Source: Linnemannia elongata (lineage: Eukaryota > Mortierellomycota > Mortierellomycetes > Mortierellales > Mortierellaceae). Taken from it: a stretch of 64,000 nucleotides of DNA. How positions within the stretch are numbered: the stretch's first letter is position 1; the number at the start of each line of letters is the position of its first letter. A model generated the notes under the pieces. It ran no database searches. It was given only the letters and a program-made list of their open reading frames with translations, and was not told the origin of the DNA. The stretch lies in assembly GCA_036320915.1 (NCBI GenBank), contig JAXBDG010000015.1:1054001-1118000 (forward strand), written 5' to 3'. Below, one piece after another: positions 41,838 to 54,498 of the stretch. A program made the translations under genes and the position numbers.

Positions 41838-44800
41838 ATGTCGATCAAGGACAAGATCTTCAAGAAGAAGGTCGCCCCACCAGTCCCAGAACCGGGTTCC
41901 ACCCCCGGTATCTGTCCCGAAGAAACCGCCAACTTCTTCTACCGTCTCACATTTACCTGGGTCCAACCCCTCATGTCCATCGGCTCAACTCGTCCTCTGG
42001 AAAAGGAGGATATCTGGGAGATGATCGAACGTCGACGCGCCGATTACGTCTCGGCTATCTTCCGTCAGGAGTGGGCCAAGGAGGTGGCCAAGCACGAGGC
42101 TAGTCTCTCCAAGGAAAAGAATAAGGACGTCGATCTCAACAACGCCTCTTCTTCTGAATTGAAGAAAAAGAACAAGAAGAACAAGGAGTACAGGCCTAAA
42201 TTGTGGAAGGCGCTCAACCGCACCTTCCTCTATCAGTTCTGGTCGGCTGGTGTCCTCAAGGTTATCGGAGATGCACTCCAGGTACAGCGCAATTCCTCCA
42301 TGCAAACCACAACCTTGTTTTTTTTTTCTTCCCTCTTTTATTACTTCATTCTTTCACCCTTCTCATGGTTATGATCTCAGTTACATTGTTTTTCATTACG
42401 CTTTGTTGGACCATCCTCCCTCCCTTCTTCTCCTTTTCTCAGCGTGTTCTTTTTTTCTGTTCCCCTGCAGAGCTGACAGGAACGGATACTTTCTCCGTTC
42501 GTTTTGATCTGTCTCCTCTTTACTCTGCAACTATCGCCACGTTGCGACGTGTTTTCTCCATCTCACTCACCTTCTCCCTTCCCTTCCCTTGCACTCTTAT
42601 TCATTACTGCTATAGGTCTTCCAACCCCTCGTTATCAAGGCCATCCTCAACTTTGTCACAAACAGGTAAACACGATGCCCGTATTCAATAGATGACACAC
42701 CAGCACTACCACATGGCAACTCATGGCAACAAAAAACACTCTCGCTAACATTTGTACGTTGCCCCCTGTCGCCATTAGTTTGAGGAACCGTGAATTGGGA
42801 CAGGCACCACCATTGTGGCATGGTATTTTGATGTCCATCGGTCTCTATCTCATGGGTATCTTTGCCTCGATCGCCCTTCACCAGTTCTGGCAACGCTCGA
42901 CCAGTACTGGTGTCGGTATCCGCACCGCCCTCATCACCACCATCTACCGCAAGGGTCTCCTCCTCAGCTCCAAAGCTAAGCAGGACTTCTCGACTGGAAA
43001 GGTCACCAACCTCATGTCAACCGATACGACCCGTCTCGACTTTGTCGCAGGATACTTTCACGTCATCTGGACTGCACCCCTTATGATCGCCCTCATCCTC
43101 ATCCTCCTCATCGACAACATGGGTCCCACGGCCCTGGTCGGTTTCGTCTTCCTCCTCATCGTCGGTCCGCTCCAGGCAAAGATTGTCGCCGCCCTCTCCG
43201 TCATCCGTCGCAAGTCGACCCTCATCACCGATGCTCGTGTCAAACTTACACAGGAGGTTCTCCAGGGCATGCGTGTCATCAAGTTCTACGGTTGGGAGGA
43301 TGCCTTCTTGAGCAAGCTCGAAGATCTTCGTAATAAGGAACTGAAGTACGTCCGGACCCTGTTGATCTCCCGCTCCGGTATTGCCGCCATCAATTTGACC
43401 GTCCCTGTCCTGGCCGCCACCTTGACCTTTGTCGCCTACTCTCTTGCCGGCAACGAGCTCACTCCCGCGGTCGTCTTCTCATCCCTTTCTCTGTTCAACA
43501 TCATGAGAATGCCCTTGATGATCTTGCCCCAGATCGTCAGTGCCTTAGTCGATGCTCAGGTCTCTATTCGCCGTATCGAGGATCTCTTGATGGCTGAGGA
43601 GCTCGAGGACTTGCCCCCCGTCAACCCTGATCTGGAGCATGCTATCGACATTACCAACGGCAACTTCCACTGGGAGACCACCCTCAAGACTCTGACCATG
43701 GAGGAGTTGCAGAAGCAGGAAAAGGAGGAGCGCAAGCGCGGAGCCAATAAGAAGGAGCATAAGAAGGAACTCAAGGCCAAGGAGAAGGCAGAGAAGAAGG
43801 AGATTAAGAAGCTTGCCAAGGCCAACGGTATTTCACAGCAGGAGGCCGAGAAGCTCTACAGGGAGGGCCGCGAGAAGACCATCTCGGAGCAGTCGAGCGA
43901 GACCATGTCGATCCAGGAAAAGATGCTGTCCAAGATTCAGGAGAAGGACCCTTCACCCGATACCGAGTCGATTTTGAACTCTTCCCACGAAGGCGACGAT
44001 AACGAGAAGGCCCAGCAGGAGAGCGGTATTGAGAGCCAGGGATCGATCCACTCGGAGGAGAAGGGCACTTTTGGACTCAAGAACATTGACCTCAAGATTC
44101 CTCGTGGCCAGCTGGTTGCAATTGTCGGAGCTGTCGGAAGCGGAAAGTCGTCGCTGTTGAACGCCTTGGTTGGAGAGATGAAGAAAGTCAGCGGTACAAT
44201 GTCGTACGGTGGCACCATCGGTTATTGCCCCCAGTCGGCCTGGATTCAGAACGCAACGGTTAAGGACAACATTCTGTTTGGTCTTCCTTTGGATGAGGCC
44301 CGCTACCAGCGCGTCATCAAGGACTGTGCCCTCGAACGCGATATCCAGATCCTGCCAGATGGAGACCAGACCGAGATCGGAGAGCGCGGTATCAACTTGT
44401 CCGGCGGTCAGAAGCAGCGTGTCAATATTGCCCGTGCCGTCTACTATGATGCCGATGTCGTCTTGCTGGATGACCCTCTATCGGCTGTCGATGCCCACGT
44501 CGGCAAGTACTTGTTCAAGAACTGTATCTTGGGAGCACTTCAGGGAAAGACCCGTGTCCTGGTCACTCACCAGCTTCATGTCTTGCCCCAGGTCGATTAC
44601 GTTATCTGCATGAAGGACGGCGAAATTGTCGAGCGCGGCACCTTCCACGAGTTGATGGTCAATGACGGCGAGTTTGCCTCGTTGATGAAGGCTCATGGAG
44701 GTATCGAGGAGTCCGAGGAGGTTGCCGACGATAACAGTGTCGACTCTGCTGTCACTACTACTGGTGCCGAGAAGGTTGCCGGCGGGGTCTCGGAGGATGG

Positions 44801-46921
44801 CAATGGCGAGAAGACTGATGAAAAGAAGGAGGGTGGCAAGGCCAAGAAGGGACTGATGTCCCAGGAGGAACGTGCTACCGGATCAGTTGACGGAACTATC
44901 TACAAGACCTATGTCAACGCTGCCGGCGGCAAGTTCCTTGTCCCCCTCTTGCTGTTCCTCCTCATCATCACGCAAGTTGCCAAGGTTGGGTAAGTACTTC
45001 TTTTGTCATTCACTCTTGGATCGTGTTGCTGTTAAGCGTCTTTTGACACACTCCTAATATTCTTTCCATGCTTCGAATAGAAACGATCTCTGGTTGAGTT
45101 GGTGGACTAAGGACAACTTCCACAAGTCGCAAAAGTTCTACATGGTCCTGTACGCCGTCTGGGGCATCGCCCAAGGAGTCTTCCAATTCATCAACGGTTT
45201 CTTTTTCTCGATTGCCGGAGCCAATGCCGCCAAGGTCCTCCACCAGCGCGCCCTCAAGAACATCTTCCGCGCCCCCTCGTCCTTCTTTGACACCACCCCT
45301 CTCGGCCGTATCATCAACCGCTTCTCTAAGGATGTCGACGCCACCGACAACTTGCTCTCAGAGGCCTACAGAATGTTCACCGGTACAGCTGCCATTGTCC
45401 TGTCGACCTTCATCTTGATCTCGGTCATCTTCCCCTACTTCTTGATCCCCTTGGTTCCCATGTTGTTCTTCTACTACTATGCCGCCGTTTACTACCGTTC
45501 ATCGTCCCGCGAGATCAAGCGTATCGACTCGATCCTGCGTTCGTCGTTGTATGCCCATTTCTCGGAGACTCTCAGTGGTTTGGCTACCATCCGTGCTTAC
45601 CGTGAGCAGGAGCGGTTTATTGGTCGCAACGCCTACTTTATCGATCTGGAAAACCGTCCTTACTTTATGAGTTACTCGATCCAGCGCTGGCTCGGTGTCC
45701 GCATTGAGACCATCGCCAACACCTTGGTCTTCTGTACGTCTCTCCTCGGTGTTTGTGGACGTTATGATATCGATCCTGCTACTATTGGTCTTGTCCTCAG
45801 TTACTCCATGTCTGTCACTGGTACCTTCAACTGGTGTGTCCGCCAATTCGCCGAAGTCGTAAGTCCTCTTTATCATGCTTATTGATGTTGTGCCTATGAT
45901 TTTTGGTGTGTGCCTTGAAATGAACTGACATCTAACATTGTGAATCTGTTGCGTTAACGAATACTTCAAATAGGAAAACAACATGAATGCAGTAGAGCGT
46001 CTGTACCATTACTCGGAGGAGCTGACGGTCGAGGCTGATGCTGTGATTCCCGACAACCGCCCCTCGGACAACTGGCCCAGTGCAGGTGCGATCACCATCC
46101 GCAACCTCGAGATGCGTTACCGCCCTGAGTTGCCCTCTGTTCTCCACAACCTTTCGCTCGACATCCAGGGAGGCGAGAAGATTGGAGTTGTTGGTCGTAC
46201 TGGTGCCGGCAAGTCGTCCATTATGATGGCTCTCTTCCGTTTGGTCGAGCCCTCTAAGGGTACGATGGAGATTGATGGAGTCGATATCTGCAAAATTGGA
46301 TTGTTTGATCTCCGTACCCGTCTGGCGATTATCCCTCAGGACCCTGTCTTGTTCAGTGGTACTATCCGGTCCAACTTGGATCCCTTTGAGAAGCGCACGG
46401 ATCAGGAGCTGTGGGAGGTTTTGGAACGTTCGGATCTGAAGACATATGTGACCTCGTGTGAGGGCGGACTTGATTCTCAGGTGACCGAATTTGGAGAGAA
46501 TTTGAGTGTGGGTCAGCGTCAGTTGTTGTGTCTTGCTCGAGCCATGTTGACGCGCGCTCGAGTGATTATTATGGATGAGGCAACGGCGTCGGTGGATGTG
46601 GCTACGGATGTGATGTTGCAGAAGGCGATCCGTGTGGATTTCGCACAGTCGACAGTGCTGACGATTGCGCATCGGTTGAACACTGTGATTGATTATTCGA
46701 GAGTGCTTGTATTGGACCATGGCGAGATCAAGGAGTTTGATACCCCTGCAAACTTGTTGAGCAGACCCGACTCTGTGTTCTCGAGCATGGTGGATGAGAC
46801 TGGCCCTGCGAACGCGGCGTTGTTGAGGCAGTTGGCCAATGCGGCTGCTGCAGGCAATGCGATTGCAGTTGAGGAAGTCTTTGGCGCGACTGAGTCTGAT
46901 GTCAAGGGCTATAGCGTGTAG
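41838..46921 (+). CDS. ABC transporter, subfamily C (Yor1/MRP-like), full length
   Basis: Exons 41838..42281, 42616..42665, 42779..44989, 45081..45858 and 45974..46921 give 1476 aa. Layout: a cytosolic N-terminus, TMD1, NBD1, TMD2, NBD2, without the extra TMD0 of long MRPs. NBD1 has Walker A GAVGSGKSS (~residue 614), LSGGQKQRVNIARA and LLDDPLSAVD, where the catalytic Glu position is Asp, as usual for the degenerate ABCC site. NBD2 has GRTGAGKSS (~1234), LSVGQRQLLCLARA and IIMDEATASVD with the catalytic Glu. A Lys/Glu-rich insert of about 125 residues (~468-593) sits inside the start of NBD1, between FHWE and FGLKNIDL. The family exports anionic conjugates and drugs at the plasma membrane or vacuole; the substrate here is unknown. 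The start follows a CT-rich leader. Confidence 0.95.
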
Positions 46922-47745
46922 TTTAGTTTCTTATTTCATATTTCTATCCCCTTTCTTTCTTTTTTTTATTTTTTTTTCTTGCATCCCCTACTTCTTACCC
47001 CATTGCATCCCCCTAATTATCTATCTAGTATCTTCCCTTACTTCTCACCTTAATATTAACAGTTTCAGTTTTTACTATGACATGTGTATGTTGATGTACT
47101 GTACAGAGCATGTAGATATGGATGAAAATAGACGCATAGGAGCATTGCGTTTTATCATTGTGTAGATCTGCTCTCCAGATAAGACAATCACGAGCAAGGG
47201 TATAAACCTGTGTTGATGCATGAGAAGGAGTGCCTCACTTTGTCACTTGTTCTTGGCTACCAGACTGGAGATGCGATGATTTTTGAACAGGTGGTGGTAG
47301 TGGTGGTGTAGGGGGGCAAAAAAGAACAAATAGCTTCTTCTGTTCCACTTGAGCTCGTTCTCGTTCTCGTTTCGAGGGGTGTGATTTCGGTGGTTCAAAA
47401 ACTTGAAATGGAAGGTTCGTCCTATCCCAACGACAGGTGTCAGCCAGTCAGCCACCCACACAGTTGCTCCCCTTCTCCCTCTCCCACACATCCCCACGTA
47501 TTCGTGCCAATAAGCCCTTTTTATTTCTTTTCCTTCTTTCTTCTTCTCCTCTTCCCTCCTCCCTCTTCTCCTCTTCTCCTCTTCCACCTTCCTTCTTCCT
47601 TCTTCCTTCTCTTCGGACCATCCCACACTCACACTCACACTCACACTCACACGCTCTCCCTCCCTTCTTCTCACTCTCTTCAACTGCATTCACTCTCTCC
47701 ACACTCAATCACAACCAACACTCACACTCACACACTCACACAACA
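46922..47745. promoter_or_regulatory. Intergenic ABCC / alpha-beta hydrolase
   Basis: About 825 bases: the transporter's 3' region, then a CT-rich leader with (CACACT)-type repeats at 47625-47655 and 47715-47740 before ATG 47746. Confidence 0.45.
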
Positions 47746-50700
47746 ATGTCGACCACGTACTCGCGCAGGCAGCGCATGTGGCTCGCCTTCCTCGCTTCCT
47801 TCTTCCTCCCCGTTTGGATCGCACTCACCTGTACGCCTCTTCCTCTTCTATTCTCACCCTTACAGCAACAACACTCTTGAACAACAACAAACAACAATCA
47901 ACTAACCCCGGTTCTTCCTTCTATCCCCCTTCTCTCTGTCTCTCAACCTCATTTTACAGGCGTGGTGTACGTTGTCGCATGGCTCATCTATCTCCGCTAT
48001 GGCAAGTATCTACCCTCGTTTCCCTTTCATACACATACTCCCTTTCACTATCTCAGTGCCCCCATCCATAATCAACATCTACATCAACACATACCTCGCA
48101 GACATACACAGGTCCCCTACCCTTCCTTTCGCACAGGCACCCTGCCCTTTTTTTTTTTTTTGTTTGGAGTGTGAACAAACCAGCCCTTCAACTCTTTTTC
48201 TCTGCGAAACCCTGTTTAGCTCCGAACTGAGAAAGAAAAATACTCCACATCACACACGCACTCTCTCTTTCCTCCTCCACTTTGACAACACGCTCTCGTA
48301 CTCTTCCTTCCCTCCTCCACTCTCTCTCTCTTTCTCCTCTCTCTCCTCTCTCTAATATCAATTCATACTCCTCCACCAGCTCTTTCCCTCGGCTGGCTGG
48401 GCAGGACCTGGACCTGGACCAGGGTAGGAGCTGGTCTTCGGCTCACTCAACTCGTTTTTTTTGATCCAACTCAATCCGACAACAAAAACATGAGAATCGT
48501 AACTAAAACGGGGGCAGAAAGAACAAAAAAAAAAGGCGGTAGAAGAGTGTGGAAAATAGTGGGTGGAGTAGCCTTTTGCTCTCACGGGCGCATAGTCCAA
48601 TTATGCTTGCTCACAGTTGCCCTTGTGGCTATTGTTGTTTTGTTTTTGTTGTTGTCTTTTTTTCAGTCCTCCTCGTCCCCCTCAGATTGCCACCTTCCCC
48701 TCACTTTGCTTGCTCTCACGCTAGCAAAGAAAAAGTGTAAACAAAGCATGCCAACAATCACAACTCAAATCAAGCAAAAAAATCAACGCTACGCTCGAGT
48801 ACCTAATCCCAACAAACAACAAAGCGTCAGAATAAGAAAAAAAATGTTGCCCTAAGCGTGATTCTGGAAGCAAGGGTCTCCTTCACGTTCCTCCCAAACC
48901 CCCTTTTTTCATATCATAGACATGTGTCTGTAGTAAGGCCTCGTCCCTTCCTCCTCATTGTCCTTTCCCACTTTCCTGCGTGCTTTTCGAACTGGTGTTT
49001 GGTTGATACACACCATCGCTGGAGCGTGCTATTTCTTTGTTGTTTGTATGCTGGACTTGCCGTTTAGACGATGAACGATAGCCTCCTTTTCTTGCCTTTT
49101 ACTTTCTTCACAAGCCCCCCTTACCGCGTGGTCCAGGGGAGAGACAGAGTGAAAAAAGAGCGAGGCGATAGCTGTCTATGGATAGCCATGCAAGATAGAA
49201 GAGTGAAGGATTATCATTGATTGTAATAGGATTGGCTTGAGAATACCTCTAGGCAAACTTATCTCACCCGCCGATAGGGAAAAATCACTTTCTTCATGCC
49301 CTTGTCTTGCATTGACCTTATCTTCTCTCCCCTCGGATCTACTTGTCACACTGATACGACACGAAACGATGAAGAAGAGACCCTCTCCTTTCACTCCCTC
49401 CTTTTTCTTTTGTTGCCACAATCCCCCCCTATCGCGTTATTGTTTTCCGTAACACTGTCGAGACAATCGATATTTCCGAAAAATAACTAACGAAAGGATC
49501 GCCTTCTTTACTCTTCTACTTCTTTTCTCTTCGGCTCTGTTCTATGAAATTGGACGAACTGTGCATCGTTGCATATTGTGCTCTCATTCATCTCCACGAC
49601 GTCGTCGACTCGTCCTTTTTGCCCGGTTGATGCCAATGCAACTTTTCTGCCCCAACAGCTCAGACAGGTAAGAACAGACTGTTTGTTACACACGACCCAA
49701 TACTAAATCCAATCGAAACTGCTCTTCTTTTGTTGTCTCTCGTCTCGTTTCCTCTTACTCGTCCCTCGGAGCCGACTTGCACATGAAATTTCTCTTTCGG
49801 CACATATCAATATGACTTGGCTTGGCACCGCTGCAGTGGCCATGTCTTGTTTCATTGCACCGACCATTTTTTTTTTCTTTTCTCGTCTGTCGCTTTCACG
49901 CTCACAGCAATTTGGGTTGTCTTGTTATGTACAGCAACGGAATCCTTTATTGAACATACGTTTCGCGAAACAGCGACTTTGGATAGGGGCGACGAACAAA
50001 AAAAAAACTTGGACTAGAAGCAGCCAAAATACGGATGCCTAAACCAACATTCAGAAAGAAAATAGTTATGCCGTATTTCATGCGACTCACCCGTGCCATT
50101 CTTTTTTTTCCATTCTTTTTCACAGACGCACCTCAGGCATATCCATATTTGCCATACCATCCTATCCGTGTATACAAGGTGGTCAGCACATATGCCGAGC
50201 TGCAGTTCAACAAACTCATGCGTCTCGTGCCCTTATTTGGTCACTTTGCACGCTTCCAACTCACCAATGGCAAGAAAACCGACATGATCAAGTAGGTGTC
50301 CACCCACTCCCACACACACACACACACACACACACACAGTCATTCCATTATTAGTACACTTCCTTTCTCCTCTCCTTGCCCTGCTTTGTTCTTGTGAATG
50401 ACCAATCTGATGTCATGTAATATCATGACCAAAACGCTTGGGCCGATTCCCCTCCCCTTCCCCTTCACCTCTCCATCATACCACATCTACTTTTCGTGCC
50501 CAATTGCTGACCAAATTGATATTTTACTCAACAAAATAGAAATGTCGCATACGGGCGTGGAAACAACTTGTTGGACATTTACATTGGCGGCCCCTCGCCT
50601 GCCGCGACTTCATTCAGCAGCCACGCCGATGATGATGCCGAGTCGGACCATACTGTCGAATCGAACGGAAATCCAGTGATCATTTATGTCTATGGAGGCG

Positions 50701-51677
50701 CATGGGACTCGGGTCATAAGAGCATGATGATGCCCATGGCCCAGAACCTCGCCAACCAAGGGTACATTGTGATCGTCCCTGATTACACACGGTACCCTCA
50801 GGCCAAGATTGAGGATATGGTCCGGGATGTTCAGGATGCCGTTGTGTGGACATCGCAGAACGCAACTCGGTATGGAGGGGACCCAAATAATATCTACCTC
50901 ATGGGCTCTGGATCTGGCGCCCATGTCGCTTCGTTGGCGATTATGAATGATGCGATCGAGCAATTGGGAGGTATCCCTGCCCCCGCCGTCGAGGGTGACT
51001 GCTCGCCTTTGGTCAGGATCCCCTCGTGGCCCGATCAACTCGCCAACTTGCACACTACCGCCCAGCAGCAACAGCAACAACCTCGACTCAAGGAACGTGT
51101 CCAGGGTTTGATCCTCTTCTCGGGAGTGTTTGATATCACATTCTACTATGCATACCTGCACAAGCGCGGAATTGAGGAGGTCTCGGCGATGCCTCGAGTG
51201 ATGCACCAGTCTGCCAACAACTACCTCGCCTGCTCGCCCTCCTGGATTCTGTCAACCGCGACCGAAAACTTGGAAAAGCCCGAGTTGTTGGAACAGGTCC
51301 TTCCTAAGACTATCTTGATCGTCCATGGAGAGCAGGACCGGCTCATCCCTGCCCACTCGTCCCAGACCCTGTTCAACCTGCTCTGTGCGGCTGAGATCCC
51401 TAACATCAAGTTCAAGGTCTACACTGGTCAGTCGCATCTCGACCCTGCGATTGATTTGATTCTGCCGTCCAACGCGATCACGGCAGCTTTGTTGAACGAT
51501 ATTGCGGATGTTGTGCGACCTTCGTTGGTTCCTGGGACCGGTGCCAGTACACCAAACAGCGGGATTGTTGATGGACAGGGCGGTGAGGAGGAGCATCAGA
51601 TGTTGAAGCAGCAGCAGGATCAGTACACCAAGGACTTTTCTGCCTCCCTTCTGAGGGACCCTGCTCTCGTGTTTTAA
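47746..51677 (+). CDS. Membrane-anchored prenylcysteine-methylesterase-like alpha/beta hydrolase
   Basis: Proposed exons: 47746..47830, 47960..48001, 50126..50291 and 50540..51677; 476 aa in frame. Two N-terminal helices (MWLAFLASFFLPVWIALT; VVYVVAWLIYL) precede a cytosolic or luminal linker. The hydrolase domain starts at NVAYGRGNNLLDIYIGG, like the VYGDQPRNRLDLY start of isoprenylcysteine methylesterases. VIIYVYGGAWDSGHKS forms the oxyanion-hole region. GEQDRLIP and GQSHLDPAID supply the Asp and His of the triad. The nucleophile elbow reads GSGSG, where relatives have G-x-S-x-G, so the central residue is Gly. The join across 2.1 kb (donor GCAAGT at 48002) is the weak point: phase agrees and the protein reads smoothly, but extra exons could lie inside. 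The 50126-51677 part is certain. Confidence 0.8.
48002..50125 (+). other. Putative 2.1-kb intron, GC-AG
   Basis: It begins GCAAGT and ends TTTTTCACAG. There is no gene with family resemblance inside. A 121-codon frame with one hydrophobic stretch (48490-48855) was considered and left out. CT-rich and T-rich stretches dominate. A different first exon near 49800-50100 remains possible. Confidence 0.5.
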
Positions 51678-52005
51678 ACGATTTGTTGTTTGAAACACTC
51701 TCTATGTTGTGATCGATCTCTATGGTCGCGACCATCACCCTCTACTTCTACCTGTATATACCTCTTTCACCCTCCCTCCCTCCATGCATCCAACCAACCA
51801 TTCAACCTTTCTTTTTCTTTTTTCTTTTTTTTTTTTTTTTTCTTTTTTTTTTCTCTTTTCGATTCTTCAATCTGACAACTCTGGCAACATTTAGTCGTTT
51901 TGTAGTTTTGTATTGTTCGCTCAAGGTCTACATAAAAATACACGAGTTTTTGAAAAAAGGGACGTAAATGCGAGGTTGAATGCAATGTAAGAAAGAGGAG
52001 TTTGT
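51678..52005. terminator. Convergent 3' region hydrolase / MTM1
   Basis: About 330 bases between two convergent stop codons. T-rich tracts at 51808-51855 are suitable for 3'-end formation of the plus-strand gene. Nothing else seen. Confidence 0.4.
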
Positions 52006-54150
52006 CTAAACGGAAGGAGAGGCAGTGGCGACACCAGCAAGGCGTGTCAAAGCAGTAGTCCGATCACGCATCAACAGCACTTGGTCCTCTACTCCACCAG
52101 TTGACGAAGTTCCTGAACTGCCAGGGGATGCCGATGAAGATGGGGATGATCCCGAGGATGAAGAGGAAGAGGAAGACGAGGAGGACGACGAAGAAGATCC
52201 GTCAGAGGGAGCACCCAACCCCCACCAATGCTCCGAAAGCGCCTTCTTACCAATCTCATAACTCGAAATCATGATCGCACAACTTGGTGCGACCTTGGCA
52301 ACCCTCGCCGTCAACCCCCTCCACAACCCGCGATACCCTTCCTCCGCAACAATGGCCTTCATCATCGAAAACATCTTTGTATGGACCGGTTGCAACAGAT
52401 CGACTTGTCGTCTAGTTTTGGCGACGTCAAAGGGAGTTGTGAGGGTGGCTGCGATCATGCCAGAGAGGGCGCCAGAGGCAAAGGCGACTTCGAATTCGTT
52501 CAGGATAGGTTCTCGGTGGGTCTTTTGGCGGTCCCATGCTATGATTCTCTTTTTGATATTTTCATATCCCACCCAGTAGAACGCTATTTTCGAGAAGGTA
52601 ATGAGGCAATGGATAAACATCGTCAGTATCAACCATTCTCAGTGCTACATTTGCTCATCAGCTCCGACAATATTAAATAATAAGACACGTACCACTGAAG
52701 GGAACGTCGCGCCAGAGGGTGGGTGCAAGGCCACGCCAGAGGGACAAGGCGCCTTCCGCCCGCACCATTGCAACAATGCCTTGAGAAACACCCCGAAACA
52801 GTCCTGCATTGCCCTTGGTATCCGTGTGCACACTCTGCATCCTCGTCCTGAACAACTCTATCGGTGAAATCACCGTCGCTGCCACAGCTAAAAGATCAAA
52901 ATAACAACCATGCATTAATGTTAATAATTAGGACCCAAAATACGCTGCATAAACACGATACGCAAAACCAAAGTTGGAATCTCCATTGAAAAGAAGGAAA
53001 GACTTACTGCGTGCGAATCCTCCGGCAACCAAGGGCGCCAAAGACTCTCGGTAGTCATAGATGAACGTCTGCCCAAAGACGATTCCGGGATTCAAAGCGG
53101 TCGCCTGTTCTGACAATACATCCTTGAGGTAATCATATCCCACAAAGTAAATCACCGTCGCTGGGATGGACATGGCAAGAGTCGGTGAGAGACCCCTCCA
53201 GAGCGACGAGGCGCCCTCATACCGAGCGATCTTTTTCACGCCATCCCAGGTCCCATGGAAATACCGTTCCTGAGCAGCCCTGGCGGCATGGTTGTTCTCA
53301 ACACAGTTGGCCGCCAATTGCTCCAATCGTTGCTGTTGGACTCTAGAAGCCTTCATCCCGACCACAGTGCCCTCCTGGTGCTGTTGTAGGATACTCGGTC
53401 CACATCCAGCCGGTGTACCTCGTGTATGACGATGGTTATGGTGATGATGGTGATCGTGAGCATGGTTACGAGCTCTTCCTATCCCTGTTGCTCCTGCTAT
53501 GACACCTGCAAGGTTCTGTCGGACACCTGCAGCCCCTGCAGACAATGTTGGCGAATTCGAGGGCGCGAAGAAGACTTCTCGACAGCATGTGCAGAGTTTC
53601 TCGTAGGCAGAGGCGTTGCTTGTGTAGGTGAAAGGGGCGGCACAGGTTGGGGTGGCGACGACTGTTTGTGACTGAAGCCTTGTCTTGACAACATCAAGCG
53701 GTGTTACTATGGTAGGTTCAAAATAAAAAGCAAAAACGTAATAAGGGTGAGTTGGGGGACGAAAAAAGAGGCAGAGAGGGGTTCAGATCAATCGTATTAT
53801 GCAGCACGCTATGTCCTTCTCGAGATAACGAGAGGTGAGACAACTTCGTCCCTCCTTTAAGCGAATTATGGCAGTCAGGCGAAAGGACGATAAGGCGGAA
53901 CCGCGACAATGCGAGGATGTACACTCGACTTACCGAGGAGGGATGTGAGAAGAGAGCCAGCGCAGGCAGAGATCATTCGATGAGCTGGTGAGGGCTGAAG
54001 TGGCGTTGTATCCTGACTGACTCCTGGGTTGGGCGTTGTCGTTATTGTGGAAGTTGTTGTTGTGGAGGAGGAGGAAGAGGAAGAGGGGAACTGTGCAATT
54101 GAAGAGACCAGGACGGGCCGTTCATGATCTGCCATAGCTGCTGAAGGCAT
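52006..54150 (-). CDS. MTM1: Mitochondrial carrier Mtm1 / SLC25A39-40
   Basis: Exons 54150..53934, 53706..53008, 52887..52693 and 52583..52006 give 562 aa. The three carrier repeats show PLDVVKTRLQ, PIELFRTRMQ and PFDVAKTRRQ. LWRGLSPTL, LWRGLAPTL and LWRGLTARV follow each. The first matrix loop is very long (residues ~90-230) and carries LCTCC, further single Cys, and a His-rich run near residues 150-163 (DHHHHHNHRH). A long Cys-containing first loop is the mark of SLC25A39/40/Mtm1; human SLC25A39 imports glutathione and is reported to sense iron-sulfur through that loop. Yeast Mtm1 affects manganese superoxide dismutase. The C-terminus has a poly-Ser run (~497-512) after the sixth helix. The inner-membrane location is from the family. 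Start at MPSAAMADHE; the next Met is five residues later. Confidence 0.93.
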
Positions 54151-54462
54151 TATAATTATTTGTGAGTGTTGTGTGCGTGAGTGTAGGAAGTGAAGGAGGA
54201 CTTGGGGGGTGGGAGGGATCGGGTTTGATTCCACCGAGTCGTGAGAAGAAAAAAAAAATCAAAGAAATATTTATCCTTTGTTTGTGCAGATCGGTCAGGG
54301 AGAGATACACAAAGAAAAATTGATGCGATCGTGCTGCGATGATGTGCTCAAGACGAATGCAACGAGACTGTCGAAATAAAAGGCTGGTCGATCGAAAAAA
54401 AGTAGGTCGAGGATGGTTGCTGGTTCAAAGGTGGAAGAAGTGCACCGTCGGGTTCTTTTTGG

Positions 54463-54498
<36 letters not shown>

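Noticed and set aside
48490..48855. 121-codon plus-strand frame with one hydrophobic segment
   Set aside because: No similarity, no promoter or splice context, and it lies inside the proposed long intron.
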